From: VXLM01 sp965242665
Lineage (GTDB): Bacteria; Chloroflexota; Dehalococcoidia; Lucifugimonadales; VXLM01
Direction of reading: 5' to 3'
DNA: 64,000 nucleotides
NCBI GenBank assembly: GCA_965242665.1
Contig: OZ251484.1
Coordinates: forward strand, 62,001-126,000
Both the position numbers and the translations under genes were made by a program. A model generated the notes under the pieces. That model worked only from the letters and a program-made list of their open reading frames with translations, searched no databases and was not told the DNA's origin. Below, one piece after another: positions 63,701-64,000 of the stretch (the first letter of the stretch is position 1; the number at the start of each line of letters is the position of its first letter).

Positions 63701-64000
63701 GATCCGCATTCGCTGGTCGATATCTTGGATGAATGCGAAGTAGGTGCGGTCATCCCCCTCCCTCGCCTCGTCCGCGTTTTCAGGCGCGCTCATGTAGAAG
63801 GTGGGGGTGCGCCCGCCGTGAATACGGTCGCGCAGCATCCACCCAACATGTCGATCCACCAACGGATTGACGACGGATGTTACCTTTGCGTATTCCTCGT
63901 CGTTGGTCGGCCCCCTGCTGGCGCGAACGTTGAGGTGCAGGTCTTCTCTCGAACGTTCCGACAACGAATTCTTCAAGGCAAGCTCTCGAAGCGCCTCGAA
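60728..64000 (-). CDS. FtsX-family ABC permease (5' end beyond window)
   Basis: At least 1082 residues; the frame stays open to base 64000 (EALRELALKNSLSER), so the true start lies outside. The visible part has a large extracytoplasmic domain, an FtsX module near residues 265-395 (MFVVLILIALVILYYVATM, EVALFRSRGSDAPQV), central membrane segments, a second large outer domain, and a C-terminal FtsX module (HAYSSFRSRQVQFALMRTVGLSGRQL). This matches duplicated-core permeases of the MacB/LolC type. No ATPase gene is in the visible part. The substrate is unknown. Confidence 0.85.
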   Translation of the reverse strand, partial: FEALRELALKNSLSERSREDLHLNVRASRGPTNDEEYAKVTSVVNPLVDRHVGWMLRDRIHGGRTPTFYMSAPENADEAREGDDRTYFAFIQDIDQRMRIDEGSLPRNVDPVLPGQVLELDALVPRQALAEFGAQLGDQFAAVPSFSSDIPHVVVTISGVFDPLQADDGELVYFMNEVLQSSTGVTDLRVLPFFISRESFLSALGVSVGSMTSNYLWFLKTDPSLVNADNAALTVANIRVMNSRGAAALQTFSHTTALDDALIEYDQRLFFSRLPMFVVLILIALVILYYVATMSSFVVENQRSEVALFRSRGSDAPQVLTVFILEGAIIAVLAVIAAPILAAFTVSVLGLTPAFSGLTGGGLLSVEISPAVYALSALGGALGFVAILLPAVQASRFAVTQHRQQSSRPSTLPVFQRYYLDVLLLLVAIFLFRQLTEQGSVVARDVFGAATADELLLAVPGLVLVASAMVLLRLFPLCMSLVSKLFSRVMPAVAAMTMWQMSRQPAHYSRLSLLLVLTAGLGIFASSFGSTLDRSFQERILHLTGSDVRVAGVRKSSTELSDAALISGGRFLAEDAYERIPGVDAASAVLRSPGRDVTRQQGGSLELIALNAGNFDSVTWFRDDFSDEPLIDLLERIRPIEAAQSAAGIPLPSDAVSIGVKVRSDRIRATVRVAVRLTNSIGQEESYQLGFLSSSEWLDLGVELSQSDTDRFLAGGPLRLVALYVEQANINVSLDAGSVMFDEVYAVTGSGKTALDRFDSVEVWDVLKTTENSANDELQSSSEVFSSEVVDGGCGDGCAVFTWVKGEPYTPRGVFVGDEPPPIRVLASGAFLEEDGREIGDEFEIAVDRLRIPVSIVGSVDLFPTITTDLKKYLIADLSVLDAFASSGLADQSFEPDELWISSSTTAGARQDLLDRLESVEGFDSISVLDREDRFRSRDARVDPLVAAGWRALLFIAFSSVLVLSCLGFLVHAYSSFRSRQVQFALMRTVGLSGRQLTVMMWLEQTAIIAIGLALGTWMGSRLGATVMPFLGHNDFGGKVIPPFVMVIDWGALLITYAVMLAVFAVITLGLILLVRRLSLSRILRVGELG

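Noticed and set aside
1..64000. tRNA, rRNA or known riboswitch genes
   Set aside because: Intergenic regions were read for cloverleaf or conserved riboswitch cores and none was convincing; a covariance-model scan would be decisive.

Overview
The window is bacterial chromosomal DNA, moderately GC-rich, with dense short-spaced operons, many ATGA stop/start overlaps and several GTG or TTG starts. Many exported proteins carry lipoboxes. There is no rRNA or tRNA, no phage structural gene and no classical insertion sequence. The mix of FGly sulfatases, DUF1800 and NHL-repeat proteins, MacAB-like exporters, a carboxynorspermidine-decarboxylase-like enzyme, a divergent SecA, OmpR-type two-component systems and dispersed short hairpin repeats suggests a marine or symbiotic Chloroflexota-type bacterium. 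That placement is an inference from gene content, not something the sequence proves.

Layout. 1-1.2 kb: end of a DNA methyltransferase fused to an HNH nuclease, then an unknown gene. 1.2-3.4 kb: a 43-residue membrane protein, mnmA, and a gene-free stretch packed with hairpin repeats and a 21-bp tandem array. 3.4-11.8 kb: a transglutaminase-like protein, a K+ channel, a GNAT acetyltransferase, a divergent SecA, a lipoprotein and an unknown protein. 11.8-15.4 kb: a single-chain type IIG-like restriction-modification enzyme. 15.5-15.8 kb: a 249-bp element with terminal inverted repeats, flanked by direct repeats and carrying a 65-residue gene. 15.9-20.7 kb: DUF350 and DUF4178 proteins and two tandem trypsin-like lipoprotein proteases. 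20.9-24.7 kb: a coupled three-gene operon (PLP decarboxylase, DUF3326, adenylate-forming ligase). 24.9-26.9 kb: response regulator and histidine kinase.

26.8-33.6 kb is the most unusual region. It holds five exported proteins and one gene remnant on the minus strand. They share a short helical motif, and three also share almost the same signal peptide and upstream DNA. Two of the upstream blocks contain a 48-codon leader ORF overlapping a long hairpin whose loop can pair with bases just past the leader stop codon. This looks like a duplicated and diversified cassette with a translation-responsive leader.

34-44.3 kb: two TIM-barrel glycoside-hydrolase-like genes diverge from an AI-2E-type membrane protein, two sulfatases, a DUF1800 protein and a beta-propeller protein, plausibly for a sulfated substrate. 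44.5-54 kb: an exported repeat protein, then a long operon of response regulator, kinase, VOC protein, a very long MacA-like adaptor, ATPase, permease and DUF5666 lipoprotein, closed by a strong terminator. 54.2-57 kb: an AbrB/PIN toxin-antitoxin pair and the two ATPases of an oligopeptide transporter. 57.2-64 kb: a frameshifted PPOX flavoprotein, a MmeI-like restriction-modification enzyme, and an FtsX-type permease that runs off the window end.
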